Below, in pieces: positions 16,755 through 25,222 of a DNA stretch of 64,000 bases (position 1 is the stretch's first letter; each line of letters opens with the position of its first letter). The notes under the pieces were generated by a model. The model did no database searches and was not told where the DNA came from. It was given only the letters and a program-made list of their open reading frames with translations. This stretch comes from Shewanella indica (GTDB lineage Bacteria > Pseudomonadota > Gammaproteobacteria > Enterobacterales > Shewanellaceae): NCBI RefSeq assembly GCF_002836975.1, contig NZ_NIJK01000029.1, positions 124,001-188,000 of the forward strand, written 5' to 3'. Both the position numbers and the translations under genes were made by a program.

Positions 16755-17189
16755 CTATCCATCCTGTTCATCAGAAAATCTTGATACTCTAGCGACTCGA
16801 GTAACAGATGCAAAGTCCAACAGGTGTAAAATAATAGTCTCAGATAAAAGAATAGCCTCACAGTTTCAGACTGAAAGACGCACCAATACTCAGCTTGAGT
16901 GAATCGATGAGGAGCAGAGTTGGCTGCCCACTTTCCCCGACTCACTCTGTCTGTTCGCCATCAAGAACGCCGCCCTTTCCCCAAATGACCAAGATCATTT
17001 TGAAAGCTCTGAGGCCAATCAAAAAAGGCACAAATAGAGTTTAAAAGTCCGAGAATGAATTCTCTCGCAGCGGGCTGGGTTTAAAGAATGAAAAGATTTT
17101 TTAAACAGTGAGTTAATTCACTTCCCTTTTATAAAGGCCATGCCAGAATAACCGCCATATCCGAGTATTGTGTTGTTTCGGTGACAATC
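16755..17189. other. Intergenic region, tpm to rarD
   Basis: About 435 bp between two divergent genes. The right side (17010-17180) is A+T rich and probably holds the rarD promoter. Two short palindromic stretches are seen (TGATCTTGGTCA on the minus strand near 16987-16998, and GTGAGTTAATTCAC at 17108-17121), either of which could bind a regulator. No coding signal was found. Confidence 0.4.
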
Positions 17190-18083
17190 ATGTCCAGCTC
17201 TCTCAAGGGAAACGCTCTGGCGGCCTTCTCTTTCGTGCTTTGGGGAATATTACCCCTCTACTATCAATTGCTGCCGGATGCGGCCATCTTTGAGTTGCTG
17301 GCCTTCAGGGTCATCTGGTCTGTGCCCTTTATGCTGCTGGTCTTTGTTCTGCTGAGACGACCGTTACCTGCCTTTGGCGCGCTGTGGCGTGATAAACGCT
17401 CATTGCTGCTGTGCTTTGCCGCCGGGCTTATCATGTGTATCTCCTGGGTCAGCTTCACCTGGGCCCTGACCCATGGTCAGGTACTGGCGGCCAGCCTGGG
17501 ATTCTTTATCAACCCTCTGTTTGCCATCGCTCTGGGGGTACTGTTCCTCGGCGACAAGCTGAGTAAGGCGCAACTGGCCGCGGTGGTACTGGCCATTGCC
17601 GGTATAGGCTGGCAGGTATACCAATACGGCAGCTTGCCCTGGTTGTCTCTGGTGATGGGCAGCTTTTTTGCCCTCTACGGGCTGCTGAAAAAGTTTATCC
17701 GCTTTGACTCCTTCACCTCGGTTACCCTGGAAGCACTGCTGCTGACTCCCTTTGCTTTGGGCTACCTCTGTTATCTGCTGGGCACAGAGCAAAGCGCCGC
17801 ACTGGCTGGCGGCAGCGAAGGCATTATGCTCTATATCGGTTCGGCGCCCGTGACGCTGGCGCCGCTGATCCTATTCAGCCTGGCGCTGAGATACACGAGT
17901 CTGTCCATGGTGGGTTTGCTGCAATACATTGAGCCCAGCCTGCAATTTTTGCTGGCGGTGGTTATCTTTGGAGAGGTGTTTGACGAGGTGAAACTGGTGA
18001 GTTTCTCCCTCATCTGGGCCGGACTGCTGCTGTGCTCGCTGGAGGCCTTGCCCGGCCTGCGTCGCAGCTTAAAGCGGGTCTAA
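17190..18083 (+). CDS. rarD: RarD-type EamA-family transporter
   Basis: A 297-residue membrane protein of the drug/metabolite transporter superfamily with about ten hydrophobic helices. It matches the RarD subgroup: FSFVLWGILPLYYQLLPD near the start, ISWVSFTWALTHGQVLAASLGFFINPL in the middle and VGLLQYIEPSLQFLLAVVIF in the second repeat. RarD was named for a chloramphenicol-sensitivity phenotype; the physiological substrate is unknown. ATG 17190 is preferred, with an in-frame GTG at 17181 also possible. Its last 15 bp overlap the convergent mnmD gene. Confidence 0.9.
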   Translation: MSSSLKGNALAAFSFVLWGILPLYYQLLPDAAIFELLAFRVIWSVPFMLLVFVLLRRPLPAFGALWRDKRSLLLCFAAGLIMCISWVSFTWALTHGQVLAASLGFFINPLFAIALGVLFLGDKLSKAQLAAVVLAIAGIGWQVYQYGSLPWLSLVMGSFFALYGLLKKFIRFDSFTSVTLEALLLTPFALGYLCYLLGTEQSAALAGGSEGIMLYIGSAPVTLAPLILFSLALRYTSLSMVGLLQYIEPSLQFLLAVVIFGEVFDEVKLVSFSLIWAGLLLCSLEALPGLRRSLKRV

Positions 18084-18779
18084 CTTCCAGGCGCGGGTCA
18101 TCTCGCGCTTGCCCAGGGCTCCCGGGTAAGCTTTTACCTGAAAACCGGCGGCCTTGAGATCTCGCTTGAACTGACCATTGGCGCAGTAAGACACCAATAA
18201 GCCGCCCTGCTCCAGCAACCCATAACACTTTTTGAAGTTATCCAGCGCCCACACATCCGGCTGCTTGCTGGGGGCGAAGGCATCGTAATACACCAAGTTG
18301 AAGGGTTCGCCCTGCCATTCGAGCTGCTCCAGTTTGCCCTTGACCTTACGCAGCACAAAACCCGGCATGACTTCCACATCCTGATCCCAGGGGGCGGCGT
18401 GCAAGGCATCGAACAGCGGCGCATACCAGTCGGGTAGCATGCCCTTGTAGTTCAGCCCCTCAATCAGCTCGGCGGACAAGGGATAAGGCTCTATGGTGAC
18501 ATAACGCACCGGCAGCGGCGCCAAGCCACTGTGCTGACGCGCCTTTGTCAGCTCCAGCACCTTACCCAGGGTCATGAGGGCATTGAGCCCGGTGCCAAAG
18601 CCCACTTCCAGAATCGCCAGATGGTCAAAGTCCTGCAACACCTGCTCGAGCCCGGCATGGATAAACACATAACGGGATTCGGCCAACGCCCCCTTGTGGG
18701 AGTGGTAGGTCTCATTGAGCTCGGCATTAAATAGAGTATGTGACCCGTCTTCGGTCAGCTGCAGGCTTACGTGTTTCAT
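18069..18779 (-). CDS. mnmD: Stand-alone MnmD tRNA methyltransferase
   Basis: A 236-residue SAM-dependent methyltransferase equivalent to the N-terminal half of E. coli MnmC. It methylates the 5-aminomethyl group at wobble uridine 34 to give mnm5(s2)U in tRNAs for Lys, Glu, Gln, Arg and Leu. Motifs: the SAM loop ILEVGFGTGLNALMTL (about 56-71), VTIEPYPLSAE, and the family signature YYDAFAPSKQPDVWALD. The FAD-dependent C-terminal domain of MnmC is missing and no gene for it is adjacent. It lies 92 bp after scsC on the same strand and may be read from that operon; its 3' end overlaps rarD by 15 bp. Confidence 0.92.
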   Translation of the reverse strand: MKHVSLQLTEDGSHTLFNAELNETYHSHKGALAESRYVFIHAGLEQVLQDFDHLAILEVGFGTGLNALMTLGKVLELTKARQHSGLAPLPVRYVTIEPYPLSAELIEGLNYKGMLPDWYAPLFDALHAAPWDQDVEVMPGFVLRKVKGKLEQLEWQGEPFNLVYYDAFAPSKQPDVWALDNFKKCYGLLEQGGLLVSYCANGQFKRDLKAAGFQVKAYPGALGKREMTRAWKLDPL

Positions 18780-18871
18780 CTCGACTCTTAATCATCTGTG
18801 CGGGGAAAGCCGGGGCGCTCGCCCCGGCGACGGGCAATTATCCCAGAAAGGCGATAACGGCCGCAAGCCAA

Positions 18872-19609
18872 TTACCCTTGGCGCTCCAGCACCTGCTGTA
18901 CCACGGCCTTGAGGGTGGCATAGTCGATATAGCCGGGGATCACTTCATCACCTATGAGCAGTGTCGGCGTGCCGCCAAAGCCCAGTTCAGAGAAGACTCT
19001 CACATTGGTATGCATCAACTCGTCGGCGCGGCCGCTGGGCTTGAGGTATTGTTCAGTGCCCGTGGCCTTGGCGACCTGCTGCAGTGAATTCTCTGTGTGC
19101 ATACCATTCTTGGCCATCAAGAGTTCATGTACCCGGGGGAAATCCTTGCGATCCTGCTGCCAGACTTCGAGGGCAAAGCCGCCGGAGGAAAGCTCAGTGC
19201 CCTGGGCCTTTATCTGCCTCAATGGCACAAACACATTGACCACCTGCAAGTTTGGAAACTCCTTTAAAAGCTTGGCAAATTCCAGTTCCATCCGCTTACA
19301 GTAGGGGCAGTTGTAATCGGTAAACACCACCAGCTGTAACTCGGGCTTACTGCTGCCCATAATCGGCATCTGCGGGTTGTTGAACAACCAGTCCTTGTGC
19401 TTGGCCAGCGCTTGCTGCTGCAACTGCCGCTGCTCCACATAAGACTCTATGCTGCCGAGCACGCCGGGAATGATCTCCGGATGCTTGAGCAAAATGCTGC
19501 GGATCTGCCCCAATTGCTGTTCCTCTTGTTGGCTCAGCTGCTGCTCTGCCGCCTGTAAACTGCCGCTGGCCGCCAGCAGCCAGGCACTCAATACTATCCA
19601 ATACTTCAT
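18872..19609 (-). CDS. scsC: ScsC-like periplasmic DsbA-family disulfide protein
   Basis: A 245-residue exported thioredoxin-fold protein. Signal peptide MKYWIVLSAWLLAASGSLQAA; then an N-terminal helical dimerisation/trimerisation-like region rich in Gln (about 20-75); then the DsbA/DsbC-type domain with VVFTDYNCPYCKRMELEF, the CPYC active site, and the cis-Pro loop GGTPTLLIGDEVIPGY. It is the last gene of the scs cluster, 11 bp after scsD. In other bacteria ScsC works with membrane partner ScsB to rescue copper-damaged or misoxidised periplasmic thiols. Start at 19609 has GAGGA before it; the longer frame to 19672 overlaps scsD and lacks a signal peptide at its end. Confidence 0.85.
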   Translation of the reverse strand: MKYWIVLSAWLLAASGSLQAAEQQLSQQEEQQLGQIRSILLKHPEIIPGVLGSIESYVEQRQLQQQALAKHKDWLFNNPQMPIMGSSKPELQLVVFTDYNCPYCKRMELEFAKLLKEFPNLQVVNVFVPLRQIKAQGTELSSGGFALEVWQQDRKDFPRVHELLMAKNGMHTENSLQQVAKATGTEQYLKPSGRADELMHTNVRVFSELGFGGTPTLLIGDEVIPGYIDYATLKAVVQQVLERQG

Positions 19610-19620
19610 CTTGTTATTCC

Positions 19621-20148
19621 TCAAATTAAATTCATTTTTGTCAGCCAGAGTCGCAGCCAGATCCCCGGCCAACTTGTGACTCCTGTGGTGCTGCTGCGGA
19701 TTTCGCCCTGATAAATAAACAAGAGCGTCGGTGTCGCCGACACTCCAAGGGAGCGCGCCAAGGCGCCGCTGGGATCATTGACTACCTCAAAGCCGTAGCC
19801 CTTGTTTTGCAGGTACTGCTTGACCTGGGTGTTATTGCCCGATTGCAGCGCCACAGTCACCACCTGCTCGCGGTCACTGAAACCATCGACAGTGCCGGAC
19901 ACCAAGGGGCAGACGCCACACCAACTGGCCCAGTAGTACAAAATAACCGGGCGCTCCATACTCATGGCGGCGATATCCAGTTGGCTGCCGGCCAGGCTCT
20001 GAACCGTTTGCAGTGGCAAGGTTTCCGGCATCTCGCGGCTGCGAAAAGCATCGAGGGCAACACTCACCACCAGAATGAATAGCCCATAGCCAAGCAGGGT
20101 CTTGAGCCATTGAAGCCCCTTGTGGGCCGGTTTATTTTTCTGGGTCAT
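19621..20148 (-). CDS. scsD: ScsD-like membrane-anchored thioredoxin
   Basis: A 175-residue protein with one N-terminal membrane anchor (about 14-32, LLGYGLFILVVSVALDAF) and a periplasmic TlpA/thioredoxin domain. Active site WASWCGVCPLV, cis-Pro in VSATPTLLFIYQGE. It corresponds to ScsD, the tethered disulfide reductant/oxidase of Scs clusters. Its ATG overlaps the scsB stop by four bases (ATGA), so translation is coupled. Electron flow from ScsB is inferred from the family and the operon. Confidence 0.85.
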   Translation of the reverse strand: MTQKNKPAHKGLQWLKTLLGYGLFILVVSVALDAFRSREMPETLPLQTVQSLAGSQLDIAAMSMERPVILYYWASWCGVCPLVSGTVDGFSDREQVVTVALQSGNNTQVKQYLQNKGYGFEVVNDPSGALARSLGVSATPTLLFIYQGEIRSSTTGVTSWPGIWLRLWLTKMNLI

Positions 20149-22232
20149 TGTCTGCTCTCCGCTTCGGCCAAGGCCGCCAATACCCCATCGCTACTGAGAA
20201 TTACCGGTAATGGATTACCGGCGGGGGTTCCCGGGCCATAGACCTGATTGAAAGGCACCCCAAAGCGGCCATTGGCCTTGAGGTAGGCGGTAATTTCCTC
20301 GCTGGGTTTGGTCCAGTCACCACGCATCAGCAGCACTCTGTCATCGCCAAGGGCATCATAGACAGGGTTTTGCAGCAGCACTCCCACCTTGTTGGCCTGA
20401 CAGGTAATGCACCAGTCGGCCGTGACATCGACAAACACTGTCTTGCCCTCATCGACCGCCTGTTTAAGCTGCACCAAATTCAGCGGTTGCCAATGGTGAT
20501 CCGAAGGCAGCGGGCTGACCCAGGCATCCCGTGTCAGATAACCTACCCCGAGCGCCAGGCTGGCAAACAGAAAACTGCCGCCAATGGCATACACCATTAC
20601 CTGAGTGCCGTAACGCTTGCCCAGCAGTCCCAGTGTCAGCAGCAACATCAAGGCGCCCAGCCCCAAGATGACCGCAACGGAGAAGAAGCTTTGCAGCAGA
20701 CTCAGTAGCCAGAGACAGGTTGCCAGCATCATCAGCGCGAACACAGGCTTGACCCAGTTCATCCAGCGCCCGGGCTTGGGTAAACGCTGCGCCAACGTCG
20801 GCCACAACGCCAGCATCAACCAGGGCAAGGCCATTCCCAGCCCCATGGCGCTGAAGAGGGCAAACAGCATGGGGTAGTCGGCGCCGAGAGCGAAAGCCAC
20901 CGCAGTACCGAGAAACGGCGCGGTACATGGCGTAGCCAGCAGTGTAGCCAGCATCCCCTGCAACAAGTGGCCGAGGCGCGAATCATCACCGGCACCGGCC
21001 AGGCGGGTTTGCCACTTGGAAGGCAGGTTGATTTCAAACACCCCCAGCAGATTGAGGCCGAAGCCCCAGGTCAGCAGCACCATAAAGCCGATAAACCAGG
21101 GCTGCTGGAACTGTATCCCCCAGCCCAGCGACTGACCGGACAACTTCAGCAAGCTAAGACCGGCGGCAATCAACCAGAAGGACAGCAAAATACCCAGTGC
21201 CGAAGCCATAAAATGGCCGCGAACCTGACTGCGACTGCCCTGGCTGCTCATCATGACTCCGTGCACCTTCATGCCCAGCACAGGCAATACGCAAGGCATG
21301 ATGTTGAGAATAAGGCCGCCAGCCAGCGCCATCAGAAACAGGCTCCACAGCGGCAGGCTCGGCTGCGGCTTGGCAACATGCCCTGTGGCGATGGCGCCGC
21401 TCAGTTCGGCCGAAAGGTGTGTGTCGGCCAGGTGAATCAGCAGCGGCTTGCCCTCCAGCTCCGGCGTTCCCAGCCAATGTTTGACCCCGAAAGTGGCGAT
21501 CAGCCGTTTGCCATCTGTCTGGATCTGCGGCCGGGAGAAGATCAGCTCACTGACTGTCTCATCCTCGCCGAACAGAAACAGATCTGCCTGCTGCCAGGGG
21601 CTAGCAGCCTCTATGGCCAGTTGCAGCAACTGCTGTTTTTCATCCCAGACAATCGACTGCAATACCGCGCCGCCATTGCCCTGTGGCACCCTGGCCATCG
21701 CCTCGCCCCACTGGTGCAAAAAGCCATCATCGGCCTTAAGCCCGGCGGCCTGACCGCTCAGCTCCACAGGGTAATCGGTCAACACACAGACATTGGTGCA
21801 GGAAGACAGGGTCAGGGTGCCCTTGAGCCGAAACGGCTGCCCGGGATCCTTGAGGCGAATAGTCAGTGGAAACAGGGTATCGCCCTTGTAACCCAGAGTT
21901 TCTATGCCCTGCAACACATAGCGCTGCGGCAACGGCCAGTGCCAGTCGACCGTGGCAATATTCTCCGAGGCGGACCAGTCCAGAGTCGGCGGGATCCCGC
22001 CTTCCCCCGGCGCGCGCCAGTAGGTTTTCCAGTCGCCGCTCAGGGCCACATCCAGCAAGGCGTTGAGCTCACCGACTTGGCCGGCATCGACATCGGCCAG
22101 TGTCAGTTGCACCTTAACCGGAGGATGATCCGGGTGCTTGAGCCAGCCACTGCTCAGCGGCTCTGCCAATGCAACTTGGCTGAGCAGCATCAGACATACC
22201 GCGAAGGCATGCCATATTCTTTTTAAATACAT
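20145..22232 (-). CDS. scsB: ScsB/DsbD-family thiol-disulfide electron transporter
   Basis: A 695-residue polytopic protein. Signal peptide YLKRIWHAFAVCLMLLSQVALA; N-terminal periplasmic domain of the ScsB type (about 25-270) with a redox Cys pair in SCTNVCVLTDYPV; then eight membrane helices with the two buried Cys (NIMPCVLPVLGMK and LATPCTAPFLGTA) that carry electrons across the membrane; and a C-terminal thioredoxin domain with ADWCITCQANK. It moves reducing equivalents from cytoplasmic thioredoxin to ScsC and ScsD. Start 22232 follows TTGGAGC; the longer frame to 22256 is less likely. Confidence 0.9.
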   Translation of the reverse strand: MYLKRIWHAFAVCLMLLSQVALAEPLSSGWLKHPDHPPVKVQLTLADVDAGQVGELNALLDVALSGDWKTYWRAPGEGGIPPTLDWSASENIATVDWHWPLPQRYVLQGIETLGYKGDTLFPLTIRLKDPGQPFRLKGTLTLSSCTNVCVLTDYPVELSGQAAGLKADDGFLHQWGEAMARVPQGNGGAVLQSIVWDEKQQLLQLAIEAASPWQQADLFLFGEDETVSELIFSRPQIQTDGKRLIATFGVKHWLGTPELEGKPLLIHLADTHLSAELSGAIATGHVAKPQPSLPLWSLFLMALAGGLILNIMPCVLPVLGMKVHGVMMSSQGSRSQVRGHFMASALGILLSFWLIAAGLSLLKLSGQSLGWGIQFQQPWFIGFMVLLTWGFGLNLLGVFEINLPSKWQTRLAGAGDDSRLGHLLQGMLATLLATPCTAPFLGTAVAFALGADYPMLFALFSAMGLGMALPWLMLALWPTLAQRLPKPGRWMNWVKPVFALMMLATCLWLLSLLQSFFSVAVILGLGALMLLLTLGLLGKRYGTQVMVYAIGGSFLFASLALGVGYLTRDAWVSPLPSDHHWQPLNLVQLKQAVDEGKTVFVDVTADWCITCQANKVGVLLQNPVYDALGDDRVLLMRGDWTKPSEEITAYLKANGRFGVPFNQVYGPGTPAGNPLPVILSSDGVLAALAEAESRQ

Positions 22233-22294
22233 GAAATTAGCTCCAAAACAAAACATCAGAACCCGGTGTTAACCGGCAAAAGTTCAGGATGTTT

Positions 22295-22699
22295 TCATTC
22301 CAGATACACGCACAACACTGAGTGTCGCCTTCGTTTGGAGACTATGGGGTGAGAGAGATAAACACTGAAAGGTCGGGTACTGCCGAGCCAGTTGAGCAAC
22401 AGCAGAAACAGCAACAGGGCCGTGAGTCCCAGTTGCAGTACCACAGGTTGCAGGTTCAGCATATGGGAAGACAGATGGCAGGGCTCTTCATTGAGCTGCG
22501 CCTTACCCGCATCATTGGCGTGAGTCGGCGCAGTATCAACACCAAGTTGCGTCAGTTGATGCTGAGCCTTGAGCGGGCAGGAGCCAAACAGCGAAAGCTG
22601 CTGACCAAAACAGAGCAGAATCACCAGCAGACTGATGATCAATGACACCAGCGCCCTGTCTCTGAGGGAGAAGCGGTTAACACCGAGTGAAAACCCCAT
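22295..22699 (-). CDS. ScsA-like small membrane protein, first gene of scs operon
   Basis: A 134-residue protein with two hydrophobic helices (about 16-34, VSLIISLLVILLCFGQQLSL, and 85-105) around a periplasmic loop containing two Cys and several His (GSCPLKAQH, EEPCHLSSHM), and a basic C-terminal tail. This resembles ScsA or DUF2946-type copper-associated proteins in layout; I do not recognise the family firmly. It is 62 bp upstream of scsB on the same strand and so probably the first gene of the operon. The Cys/His loop suggests metal binding or a redox role, which is inference. ATG 22699 is chosen because the longer frame to 22834 crosses the likely promoter and operator. Confidence 0.6.
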   Translation of the reverse strand: MGFSLGVNRFSLRDRALVSLIISLLVILLCFGQQLSLFGSCPLKAQHQLTQLGVDTAPTHANDAGKAQLNEEPCHLSSHMLNLQPVVLQLGLTALLLFLLLLNWLGSTRPFSVYLSHPIVSKRRRHSVLCVYLE

Positions 22700-22746
22700 G
22701 CTGCACTTTGCTCTGTATGGCCCAAGAATGCCGATAGGGTTCCATG

Positions 22747-22765
22747 ATTGACGACAAAGGTCAAT
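22747..22765. promoter_or_regulatory. Candidate operator of the scs operon
   Basis: Perfect inverted repeat ATTGAC-N7-GTCAAT, 48-66 bp before the ATG of the first scs gene. On the minus strand it overlaps a possible -35 (TTGACC). Could bind a copper- or redox-responsive regulator; which one is unknown. Confidence 0.45.
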
Positions 22766-22964
22766 CCTGAAACCGTTACTGTAACCAATCCTTGCTTGCC
22801 ATCTGCGCCATTGGCAGGATAATTCCCCTACCAAGCCTCGGTTTTCGGCCCCAGATGCAGCTTAAACCTCTTACCCAAGGCAGATACTCCCATGAGTGGC
22901 AATCAGACTTCCCTCCGGTGGAGCGGGTACTGCTCAGTTGCGTCAGCGAGCAGCGCCGCTTTGC

Positions 22965-23057
22965 GCCGGGCGCTTCGATATGGATGCCAAACTCAAGCTG
23001 TGTATCTCAGGCAAGCCAGAGCCCTGGTAAAAGAGCGCCAGCGCGGCACTGATATGG
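22965..23057 (+). pseudogene. Fragment of a PH-domain gene
   Basis: About 93 bp closely resembling codons 82-112 of the intact PH-domain gene at 6498-6872. The first 24 bases (22965-22988) are identical to 6741-6764; the rest carries scattered substitutions and one missing C in the CCCCTGG stretch, which breaks the frame. No start, N-terminal half or C-terminal end remains. It is a degraded relic of a duplicate or of a related gene. Confidence 0.75.
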
Positions 23058-23356
23058 CGAATGAGTGCCAACTGACTGCAACAATAAAGACTTGAGCGAA
23101 CACGCCGACCGACCCTGCCAATCTAATAATGGAAAAGTAAAAAAGATTGGTGATCAGGTGTCAGTTGTTCATTTTGGCGTGAGCTCCAATAAGTGAGGAT
23201 GGCGGAATTATAACCGTCTGAGACAACAAAAATCCAACTTGTCCCCTTTGGGGTTTGTCCTTTGGGATAAGAGTGCGGATCAAAACTAAACAGGATGCTA
23301 GAGCAGTCTATGACTCAACTAAATATCATTGTTCCTTCTGACTTCTATTGACTAAA

Positions 23357-23486
23357 TATCCTCAATAGCGGATATTTAGTCACTTATACCCTAATAGGTA
23401 TAAAGCAGTATTTATCCCCTGGTAGGTATAAATCAGCATTTATCCCAATAAAGGGATAAATGCTAGCTAATCCTCTAGTGGGGATA
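23357..23486. promoter_or_regulatory. Five HipB operators phased at 28 bp
   Basis: Five 18-bp sites fit TATCC-N8-GGATA or a close variant, starting at 23357, 23385, 23413, 23441 and 23469, exactly 28 bp apart. Site 1 (TATCC/GGATA) lies in a longer perfect 12-bp inverted repeat (23350-23381). Sites 2 (TATAC/GTATA), 3 (TATCC/GTATA) and 5 (AATCC/GGATA) differ at one or two bases; site 4 is perfect. E. coli hipBA has four such operators. They end 47 bp before the hipB ATG and should cover the promoter. Confidence 0.9.
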
Positions 23487-23532
23487 TGAGATAACTTTAA
23501 AATTCATCTCTAATCATTGAGGGCTGGAACTA

Positions 23533-23781
23533 ATGATATATAGTCCAAAGCAACTCGCAGATATGATGCTACTGATACGCCAAAAGAATGGCTGGACTCA
23601 GTCAGAGTTAGCGAAAAAAGTCGGTATAAAGCAAGCGACGATCTCGAACTTCGAGAACAACCCCAACAAAACAACGCTTTCTACCTTCTTTAAGCTTGTA
23701 CAAGCTATGGATCTAACATTGAGTATCCAAGAAAAAACACAGCTGACTTCGCTAAATGAAAATGATGATGAGAGTTGGTAA
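23533..23781 (+). CDS. hipB: Antitoxin HipB
   Basis: An 82-residue helix-turn-helix antitoxin and autorepressor, closely similar to E. coli HipB (88 residues): NGWTQSELAKKVGIKQATIS is the DNA-binding region and NFENNPNKTTL follows it. The C-terminal tail ends in Trp, as in E. coli, where the disordered end is a degradation signal for Lon. It dimerises, binds the operators upstream, and holds HipA inactive. The stop codon TAA shares its last base with the hipA ATG (TAATG), which couples translation. Base composition is A+T richer than nearby genes. Confidence 0.96.
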   Translation: MIYSPKQLADMMLLIRQKNGWTQSELAKKVGIKQATISNFENNPNKTTLSTFFKLVQAMDLTLSIQEKTQLTSLNENDDESW

Positions 23782-25082
23782 TGCAAAAGCTAATAGCATA
23801 CATGAATGGTGAACTTGTTGGCACCTTGGCGAAGCATAAGAACGGCGCTCACACTTTTCAATATGATAAGGACTGGATAACCAATGCGAAGACTCGCCCA
23901 CTGTCACTGTCTTTAAAGCTTCAATTACCGACTATCACTTCCGATGCCGTTATCAACTATTTTGACAATCTCTTACCAGACAGCCCACAAGTCAGAGATA
24001 GGATCGTTGCAAGGTACAAAGCCTCATCCAAACAACCATTTGATCTCTTAAAAGCAATCGGAAAGGATAGTGTTGGTGCAATTGCATTACTTCCTCCCGA
24101 ACACCCCTATAAAAAAGAGCCACTCAGCTACGAAGTATTGGATGACAAGAAACTAGAGGCGATTCTTTCTGCATACAAGTCTGATATTCCCCTCGGGATG
24201 CTCAAAGAGGAAGAAGACTTTAGGATCTCAGTGGCAGGTGCTCAAGAGAAAACTGCACTCTTATTCGTTGATGGACAATGGTGTATCCCGAAAGGAAACA
24301 CCCCAACCACTCACATTATCAAGCTGCCAATAGGCGAAATACAACAAGCTAACGCGACACTGGATCTCAAAGATAGCGTAGAAAATGAATATCTTTGCAT
24401 TGAGCTAGCTAAAGCTCTGGGATTCGCAGTTCCCAGCGTCAATATAATCAAAACAGACAACCTTAAAGCTTTAGCTGTAGAACGATTTGATCGACGCTGG
24501 ACAAAAGACAGAGCAGGCTTGCTACGCTTACCTCAAGAAGATATTTGCCAAGTGTTTGGTATGCCATCATCCATCAAATATGAATCTCAAGGTGGCCCAG
24601 GTATAGCACAGATCATGGAGTTATTAATGGGTTCAAGTAATGCACTTGAAGATCGATATAACTTCATGAGATTCCAGGTATTTCAATGGATCATTGGGGC
24701 TACGGATGGACATGCTAAAAACTTTTCTATCTATATTGATAAAGGAGGTAGCTATCGACTCACTCCATTCTACGACATTTTGTCTGCCTACCCATTGTTG
24801 GGAGGAAAAGGACTCAATATTAGACAACTTAAGCTCGCAATGGGGTTGAAAGCCACAAAAGGCAAGAAGTATGAAATCAATAAAATCCTGCCTCGTCACT
24901 TCTTAGATACTGCTAAAGCTGTGAATTTTAGTCAGGATAAGATGCAAAGAATAATGGATGAAATGAAAGGTGCGTTACCTGAGGCAATCTTACAAGTAAG
25001 GGCGAATCTACCGGAGGGTTTTCCAGAGCATATCTCCAACTCCATTTTTGAGAATGCCAAGAAAATAATTAAAAAAATCTAG
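23781..25082 (+). CDS. hipA: Ser/Thr kinase toxin HipA
   Basis: A 433-residue kinase toxin; E. coli HipA (440 residues) phosphorylates glutamyl-tRNA synthetase near its active site, triggering the stringent response and persistence. Here the key residues fall at the same numbers: Ser150 in RISVAGAQEK (inactivating autophosphorylation site), Asp309 in GATDGHAKNF (catalytic base) and Asp332 in TPFYDI (metal binding). The whole chain aligns by memory with the E. coli protein, so this is the classical HipA rather than the short HipT type. No frameshift. Low G+C and the flanking change in composition point to horizontal gain between scs and tcyP. Confidence 0.96.
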   Translation: MQKLIAYMNGELVGTLAKHKNGAHTFQYDKDWITNAKTRPLSLSLKLQLPTITSDAVINYFDNLLPDSPQVRDRIVARYKASSKQPFDLLKAIGKDSVGAIALLPPEHPYKKEPLSYEVLDDKKLEAILSAYKSDIPLGMLKEEEDFRISVAGAQEKTALLFVDGQWCIPKGNTPTTHIIKLPIGEIQQANATLDLKDSVENEYLCIELAKALGFAVPSVNIIKTDNLKALAVERFDRRWTKDRAGLLRLPQEDICQVFGMPSSIKYESQGGPGIAQIMELLMGSSNALEDRYNFMRFQVFQWIIGATDGHAKNFSIYIDKGGSYRLTPFYDILSAYPLLGGKGLNIRQLKLAMGLKATKGKKYEINKILPRHFLDTAKAVNFSQDKMQRIMDEMKGALPEAILQVRANLPEGFPEHISNSIFENAKKIIKKI

Positions 25083-25173
25083 CTATAAGATATTAATTTT
25101 AAATGCTATTTCCATAAGCGGATGCGGGTTAATGTCCTTTTGAAGTAAGATTTTCATTACCTGTGCCAATCTA

Positions 25174-25200
25174 AAAAAGGATGCCGCAGCATCCTTTTTA
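25174..25200. terminator. Bidirectional terminator, hipA / tcyP
   Basis: Perfect 11-bp stem AAAAAGGATGC / GCATCCTTTTT with CGCA loop between convergent genes; A- and T-runs serve both directions. Confidence 0.92.
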
Positions 25201-25222
25201 TCAAGCCGTTAGCCGGAGCAAC

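Larger units (their letters stand above)
22700..23532. other. Intergenic region: scs promoter, PH-gene fragment, hipBA operators
   Basis: About 830 bp. From left: a perfect inverted repeat at 22747-22765 in the scs promoter, G+C-rich sequence of host type holding a PH-gene fragment (22965-23057), then from about 23100 an A+T-rich segment that ends in five HipB-type operators (23357-23486). The compositional change near 23100 probably marks the left edge of an acquired hipBA segment; no att site or terminal repeat could be identified. Confidence 0.6.

Noticed and set aside
20967..22226. 419-codon plus-strand frame opposite scsB
   Set aside because: Antisense shadow of a well-supported membrane protein gene with no ribosome site or recognisable domain.
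22892..23095. 67-codon frame over the PH-gene fragment
   Set aside because: It reads the fragment in the wrong frame and has no similarity to the PH protein.
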